From Apiosordaria backusii (lineage: Eukaryota; Ascomycota; Sordariomycetes; Sordariales; Lasiosphaeriaceae): a stretch of DNA of 64,000 nucleotides. The notes beneath the pieces are model-generated. The model was given only the letters and a program-made list of their open reading frames with translations, was not told the DNA's origin and ran no database searches. Below are positions 41,901-52,652 of the stretch, in pieces (position 1 is the stretch's first letter; every line of letters begins with the position of its first letter). The translations under genes and the position numbers were made by a program. The stretch is from contig JAUKTV010000005.1 of assembly GCA_030549205.1 (NCBI GenBank), positions 1,674,001-1,738,000 of the forward strand, given 5' to 3'.

Positions 41901-43201
41901 CTCTAAAACCACTTGATATGGACCCCAAGGAAAACATTCCTTTCAACTTCCTGTTCCGAGGGCCCCCTGGCACTGGAAAGACGACGACCGCCAAGAAGAT
42001 GGGCAAAGTGTTTTATGACATGGGGTTCTTGTCGACGGACGAAGTGGTGGAGTGCTCTGCTACTGACCTCATTGGGCAGTACGTCGGTCAGACCGGACCC
42101 AAGGTTCAGCACCTGTTAGACAAGGCGCTTGGGAAAGTGTTGTTCGTGGATGAGGCGTATCGTCTAGCCGAGGGACACTTCGCCAAGGAGGCTATGGACG
42201 AGCTGGTCGACTCTGTCACAAAGGATCGGTACTTCAAGAAGCTGATCATCATTTTGGCTGGTTACGAAAATGACATCAATCGCTTAATGTCGGTCAACTC
42301 GGGCCTGACCTCCCGCTTCCCGGCTGTGATCGATTTCCGATCATTGACAGCTGATGAGTGTTTGACACTTCTCTGCCAATTACTCAGAAAGCAAAAGCTG
42401 GGACTCAAGAGCAGGGGCAAAGACTTGGACCTAACATGCTTAGTTGCAGCAACCAGTGCATTCAGGAGGGAGGTCATCAATTACTTTACTCACCTCACGG
42501 CGCAGGACAACTGGGCCAGCGCGCGTGATGTTCAGAGCGTGTCCAGAGCCATCTTCAACAAGCTCCTGAAGGACAAGACCGGCCTTGCCAGCGGTCGTCT
42601 TGTGTTGACGGAAGCCGTCGTCACCGCCGAGCTCCGGGCCATGCTCGATGAGCGGGCTTCTCGAAGCAACTTTGCTGCACCCGAGATCAACCTCCAAGAG
42701 CTCCTTCGCGCACCACCACCCTTGCCACCGCAGAACCTTCCTTATCGACCTGCTATGCACACCACCACAACTGCGCACTTGCATCAGACCGAGCTTGAAG
42801 CACAACCCCTTGCCGAAGAGCCAGAGAAAGAGCAGCCCAAAGCCCCCGAGATCAAGCCAGTGGATCCGAATAACGGGGATTCCTGGATCAAGCGAGACGC
42901 AGGTGTTAGTGATGCAGTGTGGGAACAGCTTCAGCGCGATCGTCAGGCGGAGGAGCAGCGTGATGAAGAGTACAGGAAGTTGCTGGAGGCTAAGGAGAAT
43001 GCGACGGAGGCTGCTAGGGAGAAAATTGTGGCTAGACTTTTGGAAGAGGAAGCTCGGAGGCGGAAGGAGGAGGCTGTCAAGGAGAAGTTGAAGGCCATGG
43101 GTGTCTGTCCAGTGGGGTTTCCATGGATCAAGCAGGCTGAAGGATATCGCTGCGCGGGAGGTTCGCATTTTATCGGGAATGTGGATTTGGGAAAGTTGTG
43201 A
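35964..43201 (+). CDS. ZNFX1/NFX1-type helicase fused to three CbxX/CfqX AAA ATPase domains (6 exons, 2295 aa)
   Basis: Exons 35964-38916, 38987-39323, 39383-39544, 39617-40161, 40209-41111 and 41214-43201; all junctions keep phase. Residues 1-480 are family-specific. The UPF1-like SF1 helicase has GPPGTGKS (500-507), VEEAGE (765-770), GDHKQLRP (791-798), QHRM (836-839) and late motifs NYQGEESDIVI and APERLNVLITRAR. A Cys/His-rich NFX1-like segment (CGVHKCRSRCH...CVHC) spans about 1097-1150, then a Lys/Glu coiled coil, then three SpoVK-type AAA modules with Walker A near 1330, 1605 and 1883 and Walker B as FIDEAY, VIDEAY and FVDEAY. A second coiled coil and a short Cys-containing end close it. 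Human ZNFX1 shares the helicase/finger part. RNA-dependent ATPase activity is inferred. Confidence 0.9.
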
Positions 43202-44006
43202 GGGTAGAATAAGACATTGGGGGGTTTCATCTCGGGAAGCCGAGTTGTTCGGTTTTGGATATCCATATGCTTTGCTCTAACCCGTAATCTTCCCCCTATT
43301 TGCCAACTGGGGAAGTTTCGTTTCTTCCCTTCCAGATGCTCTCTAGAGTAATTTTGATTCGCTTGTAAAGAAACTGACCTGGAAATTCTCAGTGAGGTTG
43401 TCAGCGGTAGTGACTATGCCTCTTTGGTCAGAGTTCCCATGGCGCCACAGCCCAATTAACCAGATGCACACGGTCGGTAGGTATGCCACTTTGTAACGAC
43501 AGGCCAACCAGAGAGCAAAAGAAAGCAAGTTGGTAAAGTTGGGGCAATGTTCTGGGCTCCGAGGCTCAGAGTTGCGCAATATGGCGCTGAGATCAAATGC
43601 TGTGAAGTTTTATGTGTCAATCGAAGAAGGCAGGTGGGTGTTGGCTGCAAGTTGACAGCCGTTGTGAATCGTTGGCTGCATGGTCCCAGCTGTTGGAGAG
43701 ATAGGCTAAGACGGTGACAAGGTAGGCAGGACTTGTTTGATTTCGGCCTCACAAGTTTTGCCGTTAGCAGTTAGAATCTTCCCCTTTCCTGATCCCACAC
43801 TGAGGAACTAGCTGGGATACCCACCAGCTACGAGCGCATGTGGCGTGCATGCGACGTGCCAATCAAGGAAGCGCCAGACCTGTACATACCAGTGGTAACC
43901 TGCATCTGCGAGTGTCCAGGATGTTTACACTACCTAGTCAGATATGGTTGGATGATGATTATTCGTAACTCCCCGCGGCATCTGTCCTCCTGTCTTACCT
44001 ACCCCA
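43202..44006. other. Intergenic
   Basis: No gene recognised downstream of the helicase gene. Confidence 0.45.
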
Positions 44007-44238
44007 ACGTTGTGGACAAAAGATAGAGACTGTTGCATAAAACAAAGCTCTTAAAAGACAGTGGATAGGCCTTTATAGATAGTTGCAAAGCCTTAAAAGT
44101 AGTTAATAGGCATTCCAATTACATCCGAACGCCTATTAAATCATCTTTAAAACGTATCGACTATCTTTCAACGCCTCATCACTATCTTTGAAGGCCTTTG
44201 TTTTATGTAGCAGTCTCTATTTTTTTTGTCCATAACGT
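44007..44238. mobile_element. Miniature inverted-repeat element, copy 3 (about 232 bp, fold-back)
   Basis: The left end ACGTTGTGGACAAAA and the inverted right end ACGTTATGGACAAAA share the core with copies 1 and 2. Similarity of the two arms continues through ATAGAGACTG and CATAAAACAAAG, so the element can fold back over much of its length. Internal AAAGATAGT-type units are present. It is more AT-rich than copies 1 and 2. It ends about 240 bp before the dehydrogenase fragment. Confidence 0.7.
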
Positions 44239-44479
44239 GCCCCCCTGCCATCTACTGCAAGGCTAATCTACGCAGTAGGGACCCGAAAACTTTCCGTCCT
44301 AAGTGCGTAACTTTCATAGGGCTCTCAGAAACCGAATATGAAAAACTATCCACCTATATATCTTAAATACCATCAACACTCATTCACGGTGCCATGTATC
44401 TCTTTGTCATGTCGTAACTGTTCTGAAGACCCAAGTCCATCACTTTCACACATTGATCATTGTGTCATTTGCTTTCTTC

Positions 44480-44980
44480 AACTTCTTAATATTGCACCCG
44501 ATGACCCAATTTGCCTCGCTAGAAGAGATTAACAAAGATGTAGGACCTAATGGACAGTATGGCAGGAGCAAGCTGGCGGTACTCCTCTACTCGTGCTACT
44601 TCAACCGCAAAGTAACGCAGAATGGGCATCCAAATGTGCTAATGAATGCTACACACCCAGGTTTCGTGAGTACGAAGCAGAGCAGGCAGGATATCTTGGA
44701 GCCGTACCCCTTGGGTGGATACGCCATGAAGTATGGCTTGGAACCGCTCAAAAAGGATCAGTTTGAGGGAGCAGTGCCGACGATGTTTTGCGTAACGAAG
44801 ACGGAGGATTTTGGGCAGTATATATGCCCGCCATGCATCCCCGAAGAAGGAAGCGAGATGTCGCAGAGCGATGAGCTAGCAGATAGACTGATGGAGCTGA
44901 TGAGGAATATCGTTGTTGAGAAGATGAAGATGGATTCGGTCGAGAGGAGATGTCCGATGGATGATACTGTTGTACATTAA
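44480..44980 (+). pseudogene. Short-chain dehydrogenase, C-terminal fragment
   Basis: Frame from about 44501 to the TAA at 44978-44980 encodes FASLEEINKDVGPNGQYGRSK, where Tyr/Lys are the SDR catalytic YxxxK, then NATHPGFVSTK and ICPP motifs and a helical end. The Rossmann GxxxGxG half and the NNSG region are missing. Upstream, A-P-D-D continues in another frame and would rejoin after loss of one C near 44500, so the 5' part is frame-shifted and decayed. The missing half has a good counterpart on the other strand at 50424-50738. Confidence 0.75.
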
Positions 44981-46792
44981 ATTACCTGCCCCTTTTACCC
45001 CTGACTTTGGGGTCTTTTGAGGGATCTTCACCTGCATCATGCAGGCAGCACGGGATGTCAACAACCAACCAAGCGGCGCAAGAGAAAAGTTCAGGGTCGT
45101 AATTTTTCAAATCGAAGAATTTGTGTGGTTATTGGTTACTTGCGTGAGAGGCCCTGTTGCATATGCATTCGGGCGAACTCCGATGGGGTGAATGTGCTCG
45201 ATAAGCCGCGGCGTTTCATTGCGTGGCATGAACCAAACAAAAGGAGGGGAAAGAACGATCACAAGTGCTGTGTGGAAACGAAACGGCGTTTATGTTTCCA
45301 CGAGGAGGGGCTTGCCTTGACGTAATCGTGTGTGGGGAGAATTGTTTTGGCGTTCGTTTGCTGGGAGCTCGACAAGCCAGGGATGAACCTTGGTAGATTG
45401 CCGAGGAACAAGAGATACTCCGCAAGTCTGGACAAGTCATCTTTGTTCAACCTCGAGTTTGGGAGAAGGAAAGTCTTCTTGTGAGAGCCGCCGCGTGAGC
45501 TTCTCACACTTCTTCTCAAGGCGCAACCAGGAGGTGTTGATGAGCAAAAGTCGGTGGATGTGATGTGCCGCGCTGTGACCGCCTCACAGCCCAAGTGGGG
45601 TTGCATTCGGAACCAGCTTCCAGCACGCTGGAACCGAGTGACCGGTATTTTGATTGGTCGACATTTGGGGACGACCCCTGCCGAGATATATGTACTAAGG
45701 AGGGGATCACATCCCGACTCTGCCTTGCGGTAGCAAGGGGAACGAAGGATGAGATGGTAAAAAGGGATCCCCGGAGTTAGCTGAAAAAATACCAACGGTT
45801 CAGTAGCATCTTAAGAGAGTTGCTATCTGGCAAACAGAAGAAATTGTTCGGATTGGAGGTGCGAGCGGGATGGAATGGGCTCAATGTCAAAGCTGCTGTC
45901 ACCCTGCAGCGACCCACTGGGTGCCTGCGGGCCGAGTACGCTAGGCCTGAATAAGCGACGGTCGACCATTTATGGAAAGGTCCCTGAAATTCATTGGCTT
46001 GCCCCACGCCAATTGAACGGCGGGTGGACCCCACAACCACAGCCAACACCAATTGACTTTCACTTTTATCCTTCCTTCCATTGCTTCTTTTTTTTTTTTT
46101 TTTTTTTTTTTTTTGCGAAACAAATCCCCTTTGCCGACTGTCTTCTCTGCTTTCCTGTTGAACCACTGTCCTCGTCTTTGTCATCGCACGGCTGGTCCTG
46201 TGTCTCGTCGATCTTGAATCCCTCGTTCCTCGTGCTGCCTTCTTCGTGTCATGTCCAGCGTTTCCTAGGTATCGCGACTTGCCCATTCCTCAAAGTTCCG
46301 AGATAAGGTCGCACCACTTTCACCTTGAGCGACTCAAAAACAAAATCAGCAACCTGGCCCGTCATCGTCTCGTGGGACGGCCTTTCTCGGTAACACGGTC
46401 CTCGCACTCATTTCTCATCAGTGGGAAGCTCTCTCCTCATGATTTGAAAGCTTCTCGAGGGGTTTAGAGGTCGGCGATAGGCACGCCTTCACAGGGAACC
46501 CGAACCGCCACATACAAAGCACGGTCTGCTGTACAGGTGGTGTGGGCAACCGCCAAAGTTTCGATTTGGCCTTGCTCTGGTTGTGATCCCTGGGACGAAA
46601 CCTCTGCTCCGTACAGGCATCACCCTTGAGAAGCATCTCCCTTCCTTTATCTCGAACTGACTGGTCAGCTTTTGCCGGGTTTCCGTATCGCGAGGGCTTC
46701 GGCCGTTTGTCGACGTTCCCACCCACTTGACATCTGCAACTGACCCACCCTAGCCCTGGTACTCAAACCAGCTTCGTTTGTGTCTGCCCAAC
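44981..46792. other. Intergenic / leader of the CM1 gene
   Basis: No supported gene. The run of 27 T at 46088-46114 lies about 680 bp upstream of the next ATG. A minus-strand open frame at 45259-45795 has no recognisable product. Confidence 0.45.
46088..46114. repeat. Poly(T) tract, 27 nt
   Basis: Uninterrupted run of 27 T on the plus strand in the presumed promoter or leader of the CM1 gene. Confidence 0.85.
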
Positions 46793-49654
46793 ATGAACGG
46801 CAATAGCGCACAAGGTCAATTGACTGATCCATCTGAACCCCCTTCTCGCCCAAGGGCAGGTTCACCAACCAGCTACAGCTCCTCTTCGACATCCCAAACA
46901 GCTTCCACACACTCACACCGCCACCATCACAGTCGCTGCGGTGAACGACCAAAATCGCATCTGTCGCGAGAGCTTTCTGACAGCGCGAGCCCCGCCGTTA
47001 CACCAATGTCCGCATTGTTACAGGAGCGACTGGAGCGGGAGCGGAGGGTCGAGAGCGAGCGCGCGTCGAGTAGGACAGTCAACGATCTCCTCCATTCTTC
47101 GGTCGACAGCCGAGCGGTCCGCAGCCCGTCTCCCGCCGACAGTCGTCCCATCTCAAGTCAGAGCTCCGACTCAGCTAGGAAGAAGGGTCTGGGAGTCAAG
47201 GAAATGGAACAGACTCTTTCAAATTTGCACAAACAGAACTTTGACCTGAAGCTTGAGCTCTACCATCGGCGGGAGAGGCAGACGGTATTGGAGGAGCGCC
47301 TTGAGAAACTGGAGCTCCAAAAGGCCGAGACGGACCAAATGAATGGCAGACTTGTGCAAGAGCTGGAAAAAAGGGACAAGGCAGTGGAAGAAGCTGTCGG
47401 CATGATTGTGGTCTTGGAAGCGCGGGTTGAGCAATTGCTTAGGGAGCGAGAGATGGTCCGCCAAGTCGAGGCCCAAGGGTTGCCAGGTGTGGAGTCAACG
47501 CCCAAACACAAGGTCTTTCTGCCGTCGGGATCCGATGAGACTAAGACCCTCGATCGTATGCCCAGTTTTATCTCTGAGCACAATAAGAGCACCGAAAACC
47601 TTCGCCATGTGTATACAGGGGCCCGTGGCAGCGTGCCTAGTCTTCCCACCATGCCCGAAGCCACCCCCGACACGACACGTGGGACCATCAGGCTCGACAG
47701 CCCCACGCTCAGTATCTTGAGCGAAAGTTCTTTTGTGAGCATATACGGTCGACCTAAGTCGCCTGACACATCGTCACCAAAGGATGGAAGCCCCTTGCTC
47801 ATGGATACGCCTTCCCAGCAGCGCATGCTTGCCCTGGAATCACCAACTAGAGTTCGGAGCGCCACTCCAAAGCACCGTCCTGGAACAGCTCGAGCCGCCT
47901 CCAACGGGCACACGCATTTCCACACCATCATTGATGTTCTCGACACAGGAGGCTCGCCGCTTCGTCAGCTGGAAAAGATTGCTCTCCAGGATGCCGTGAG
48001 AGCACAAACCACAAGCAACGATTTCTCGCCTTTTGCCCGCCCGCCGTCTTCCATGGCGAAGCGCAAGACAAAGCAGGAGAAACGGGACGCTCTGGAAAGA
48101 GTCCTAACGCAAGGGAGTTTGGGAAGAGAACGCGGGCTCCCTCCGACGCCTGATACGATTTCGACAACAACACTGCGACTGTACAAGAACTCCAACGACA
48201 CCTTATCCTATGATCAAGGTTTGACAAATGAGCGCAGTTACCTAGCTCTCTCCGAAACCACGGCTTCGCAACATTCGGTACCTGATGAGCATGGTACTGG
48301 TTTGGAACCTCGAACGCAGACGACCAATACACAGCCGGCATCGACAACGGCTTTCGACAGTCGCAAACTAACTGGTACAAACGCAGAATACGAGCCGCAA
48401 TCATCAGGATCCCAATCCCAACGACCCCAGTCGGCAGGGGATGCTTTGCGCCATCACAAGAGTATCGAGTGGAGTGGTGAAGACCTTCATGAACAGGATG
48501 CAGACGGGGCTGAATCAGTTGCGTCAAGTGTTGATACCTGGCTTTGGGAAAGCATGAAGCCAGCACGGAACACCCCGCTCGATCCGATGAGTTCAGTTTC
48601 GCAAGCCCATCCAAACTACAAAGCAGATCGCGCTTCGCCGGATCTGTTCTCCTTCCCATCTTCCACAAAGGGTTGGGCGATCAATGCCATGTTTGGCTCG
48701 CTGCAAGGCACAGGGTACTTGGAGGCGGGCGGGAAGGGCTTGTCAAGCGCGCCTATGGCCGACACTCTCGATGCGATTGGAAAATCATTGCCTGCGCCCG
48801 TAGTTAGCTCAGGGGTATCGACACCGGCTCTGGACTCAGTCAACTCTGCACCTCCGCCTCCAAATCGCAGGTCAAGTCTCTTTGCCAAGACGGGATCTGA
48901 GTTCTCAGGCTCCTCATCAGCCTCTCCCGCGCGACCTTCCCCGTCTTCAAGGTTGAAGAAAAGTCCCGCAAAGGGAAGCAGGGCCAGAAGTAACAGCATA
49001 GATATCAGGCCCCCGTCTCGTCACCTGACAGATATGGGCAGGGCGCAGAGCCGAGCGATGACGGTGCCACCAAAACAGGTTCATCAACCACCACCACCAC
49101 CACCTCCTAGAAAGGTTTCACACGGTCATTCCGACACACAAGGGACACCATCACAGTCCTCATCAAAGCAACGCCATTACCCCCCCACCTCAAGTCAGGC
49201 CACGGCTGCTGCCCCTCCGCCTCGACCCCGGTCCCGCGGATTGAACCACTTCTTCCGCCGTTCCACCGGCTCAGCCGAACCACCTCTTGCGGCACCATCC
49301 AGCGCACCGGCTACAGAGACGACCTTCAAAGAGGAGAAGCCGTTGATTGGGATACCATCTTGGGGACGACGCAGCTCGCTTGTTGATGATGAACGGGTTA
49401 ACTCTAGCGCTACGCCGCCGCCCATCTTGAGGAGTAGGGCTCCGCAAAGAAGAGTCGAGTTCGACGATGACGGAGGCGTGGAGCTTGAGCCGCAGGGGAA
49501 TGATGGGGCGCCGATTGGGAACATGCCCGACGGCGGAGGTTCGACGGCGGATCGGGGTGGCGGGGTGCCGATTGCCAGCGGTGGAGCTCCCGTTGGAGGT
49601 GGAAAGAGAAAGTGGCTTAATCTAGCAAGAGTTGGAAGCTTGAGGAACCGTTGA
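46793..49654 (+). CDS. CM1 / centrosomin N-terminal motif protein (953 aa)
   Basis: Single exon. After a Ser-rich start, residues about 137-205 hold VKEMEQTLSNLHKQNFDLKL and the following ELYHRRERQTVLEERLEKLE, which fits the centrosomin motif 1 (Cnn_1N) that recruits gamma-tubulin complexes in Cnn, CDK5RAP2, S. pombe Mto1/Pcp1 and Aspergillus ApsB. A coiled coil to about 230 follows. The rest is disordered: Ser/Pro/Thr-rich with polyproline (PPPPPPP) and basic patches, ending in KRKWLNLARVGSLRNR. A role in organising microtubules at spindle pole bodies or septa is inferred. It is not clearly the ApsB ortholog, because the long central coiled coil is missing. It lies between the two dehydrogenase fragments. 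Confidence 0.75.
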   Translation: MNGNSAQGQLTDPSEPPSRPRAGSPTSYSSSSTSQTASTHSHRHHHSRCGERPKSHLSRELSDSASPAVTPMSALLQERLERERRVESERASSRTVNDLLHSSVDSRAVRSPSPADSRPISSQSSDSARKKGLGVKEMEQTLSNLHKQNFDLKLELYHRRERQTVLEERLEKLELQKAETDQMNGRLVQELEKRDKAVEEAVGMIVVLEARVEQLLREREMVRQVEAQGLPGVESTPKHKVFLPSGSDETKTLDRMPSFISEHNKSTENLRHVYTGARGSVPSLPTMPEATPDTTRGTIRLDSPTLSILSESSFVSIYGRPKSPDTSSPKDGSPLLMDTPSQQRMLALESPTRVRSATPKHRPGTARAASNGHTHFHTIIDVLDTGGSPLRQLEKIALQDAVRAQTTSNDFSPFARPPSSMAKRKTKQEKRDALERVLTQGSLGRERGLPPTPDTISTTTLRLYKNSNDTLSYDQGLTNERSYLALSETTASQHSVPDEHGTGLEPRTQTTNTQPASTTAFDSRKLTGTNAEYEPQSSGSQSQRPQSAGDALRHHKSIEWSGEDLHEQDADGAESVASSVDTWLWESMKPARNTPLDPMSSVSQAHPNYKADRASPDLFSFPSSTKGWAINAMFGSLQGTGYLEAGGKGLSSAPMADTLDAIGKSLPAPVVSSGVSTPALDSVNSAPPPPNRRSSLFAKTGSEFSGSSSASPARPSPSSRLKKSPAKGSRARSNSIDIRPPSRHLTDMGRAQSRAMTVPPKQVHQPPPPPPPRKVSHGHSDTQGTPSQSSSKQRHYPPTSSQATAAAPPPRPRSRGLNHFFRRSTGSAEPPLAAPSSAPATETTFKEEKPLIGIPSWGRRSSLVDDERVNSSATPPPILRSRAPQRRVEFDDDGGVELEPQGNDGAPIGNMPDGGGSTADRGGGVPIASGGAPVGGGKRKWLNLARVGSLRNR

Positions 49655-50423
49655 GTTTGAAGAAGAGAAGAGCATGGCGTACTTTTGATTAATTCACAAA
49701 CATGAAGATGAATGGCACGCATTGCACAACACATCAACAAGCAGGGGCGTATTTTCTTTTGGAGTGTGATATTCTTTCTTGGTATGGGTTATTTGGTATT
49801 AATTGTCCGGAGAATATTTATGGGATGGCGGGAGTCTTATTTTCTTTCGGCTTGGGTTCTCGGTGTTTTGGGCTACAGGTTATCGGCACGACGCAACAGT
49901 CTTTGACTGCAAAAAAACGAACACAAGCAAAAGATGGGGTCAAGCCAACAGCGCGAGCCTTGTGTCCCGGTCACAGAAAGGCGGGCGACGAAACGAAGAC
50001 CGATGATATAGAAAAGGGGATCGACATGTATAACATTCAACTCTGGGATAGGATGCCAGAGTTGATCATGAGATATGAAATGGACAAATTTTGGGATCAA
50101 CATGATGGTGATGGATTGATGTGAGGTTTTGGTGAGAGTTGTATTCAGGTGGCTCAGTATGATATCCTTTCTTCCAACAACGTGAACCGCCTCATGTGAT
50201 ATGCTGGCTCTGTCCGTCTCCCTCGCCCTAATGCTGTTTCTTCTGGCTGATGAACAAGGTCGTTGGTGTTGGGTACAACATCCGGGTGGCTGAGTCTAGA
50301 TTTCTGACGGTGTAATGGTAGTAGAGCAGCTGTGGGAAATCGAGTGTCAGTACTTAATCGGAACGGTGGAGATAGTGAGGAGGGAAGGTTGTCAAACAAC
50401 TTTGATGTCCTTGTTGTCTTATG
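49655..50423. other. Intergenic with possible decayed dehydrogenase sequence
   Basis: No intact gene. Minus-strand translation just left of 50424 loses similarity to the dehydrogenase family, which marks a likely rearrangement breakpoint. Confidence 0.4.
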
Positions 50424-50738
50424 CACTACATGGCCGATGTGGTTGACAGCCATGTGCTTGTCCACTCCATACGAGGTGAGTTCAGCAGACATGATGCCCC
50501 GGCCGGAATTGTTGACGAGGATGTCGAGACGGCCGCTATCGCGTTTGATGGTCTCGGCCACTTCTTTGACGCGGCGCCAGTCGCTCTGTGGTATTCCTTC
50601 TTAGTAGCTGACGTACCTAGCGAGCGGGAAGAGGGGGCAACATACAAGGTCACACTTCATCCATACCATCCGATCGGCCTTGTCCTGTCCAAGCTCATCA
50701 GCAATGACATTTCTGGCGCCTTGAAAGATTTCCTCGTT
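50424..50738 (-). pseudogene. Short-chain dehydrogenase, N-terminal/middle fragment
   Basis: Minus-strand exon 50738-50646 (NEEIFQGARNVIADELG...MKCDL), an intron GTATGT...CACAG, and exon 50585-50424 (SDWRRVKEVAETIKR, then DILVNNSGRGIM and HMAVNHIGHVV). The NNSG strand is a hallmark of classical SDRs. Similarity stops after HVV, just before the Ser-Tyr-Lys half, and the Rossmann start is also lost. With the fragment at 44480-44980 it would cover most of one enzyme. Confidence 0.7.
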
Positions 50739-52385
50739 GACCGAGATGATGTAGAGCCAAGGGATCAATGCACAGAAACTTACTCCAAACTTCTGCATGG
50801 TAGATGAGACCACCCCGTTGAACACGGCTGTCGACTTGAATGAGCGTGTCCGCGGCCTGTAGTGATCTGAGTTCACAAAGGCCGGGTTAATAAATTGGTT
50901 GACTCTTCCAGTGCAACGGTGAACAGACAAGAGTGTTGCGTTGGCATGCCGTGTAACCAGTCGTTGTGCCATTTGATGTCAAGGATGCCAATTCCATTCA
51001 ATACGCATTAAAATGCCTGAGCAAGCAGAGAGCGCTTCCTCTTATGCGATCATGCCTCCGACATGGTGAGCCAGACGAAGCTCACTCATGACGTATCTTG
51101 ATCGCAGGAGCTTCCCTGGCCCCGTTGAGATCGTGTCAGGAACTGCACCTCAGCTCTTAGCTCAGGGTAGATTTGAGCTTTTCACTGCCCAAGTCAGATG
51201 AATATTGACGCAAAGACTTGAAGGAGTGTCAGATGTGCTGCTGTGCGATCGCAGGTTCGCGACCTGTGCCTGAAGTTATGCATGACTGAGGGTACCACCT
51301 CAAAAATAGGGACCTGCTGTATGACGGGCAGCCTTACTCTGATGAAATCCTCGGCGCTTGCGCCAGATTGCTGTGGTGAGTGCCGTGTAGCCTCAATCGA
51401 GCTCATTGACGTCATGGATGTTTGAAGCCGATGTGGAAGCAACGTGGGAGAGGGTGTTAAGGATCGTAGTCAAGAAGGGAGATATGGAGATACATCGCAT
51501 TGAGCGGAAGCTGTTGGAAGAGTTCTAAGTCAAGATGCCACCTTCAAAACTGTTTGGTGAGAGGACAGCGCGTTGCTGACGGAGTGAGGGGCAGGTTGCA
51601 GGCATTAGTGGGGGAGCTGGAGGGGCAGGCAGACACACAACCTTAACACCTCACGTCCGGTCAATTTCTGCCCAAAACGTCCCAACAGTCTCCTCCGCTG
51701 ACACGTAGGCACTTTATCCCCCATCACTGAAACCATCCTAAACCTGCCACGATCCAATCAAAAACCATCATGTATATAGTAGTGCCAACTCACCACTGAC
51801 AACAAACGTCCTGCTAATACCCACCTAAAAATCAGCCTTCCATCCAGCAAGTCCTCGTCCTTCTCCGTCTGTTTCTTTCCCCTTTGGGGGCATTTTTACG
51901 AGACAACCCACTCAAACCTCCCCTGACTACGCCACCAAACCGCATCCCCGTGGAACGCCCCTTCTCCCCTCTGTAACTGTTGCCCCCTGCCCCGCTTATC
52001 GAGTGCTTGGTGTTTGCTTGGCTCGATTGGGAATCGAGGAGGAGCGAGGGCGTGGTGTAGCGACACACAAAAGATACACAAGAACCCTTTCTTGACAATG
52101 TTCCTGACTGAGGTGGTGTTGAGGTGCCATTCGGAATTGCCGTGCTGGCTTGGGAACGACATCAAAATCCAACATGAACTGAGATGCAACCCTATGGGGT
52201 AGTAATGATTTATTGCAGTGCAGATCCAACGTTCTTACCGCTGTTTGTGCCGATTTACCGTTGGAAATCACAAAACATGTACCATGTTGAGTGTGTGTTG
52301 GTAGAATATGCACAAATTTGGAATAAGAAATCAAATATACATTAGAAACGAACGATATATGTGGCTGGTCTGCCGCCTATCATAA
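50739..52385. other. Intergenic
   Basis: About 1.6 kb without a supported gene; short open frames only. Confidence 0.45.
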
Positions 52386-52617
52386 TCAGACACCATCCTG
52401 TCCCAATAATCGCTTCAATGTCATCATCTGTTCTCTCGCGCGGACCTGCCGCTGCTCCACCTGGATGAGAATCATGCTGACCACTCCCCCGTCCTTTGGT
52501 TGTGGCGTCAATCTTGTGTTCTTTTGGCCTTCGAAGCTGGGGTTTTGGGAAATTTGACTGGCTTCTGGAGGATGACCACAAGCCAACTCGTGATCAAACC
52601 CACCGTCATGTGTCGAA

Positions 52618-52652
<35 letters not shown>

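Noticed and set aside
44453..44980. Calling the 44.5-kb dehydrogenase a complete gene
   Set aside because: The cofactor-binding half is absent upstream and the frame is broken near 44500.
45259..45795. 178-codon minus-strand open frame
   Set aside because: No recognisable motif, odd composition and no start context or splice partners; treated as chance.
49712..50124. Open frames just downstream of the CM1 gene
   Set aside because: Short, overlapping in several frames and without domain or start context; best read as 3' flank.
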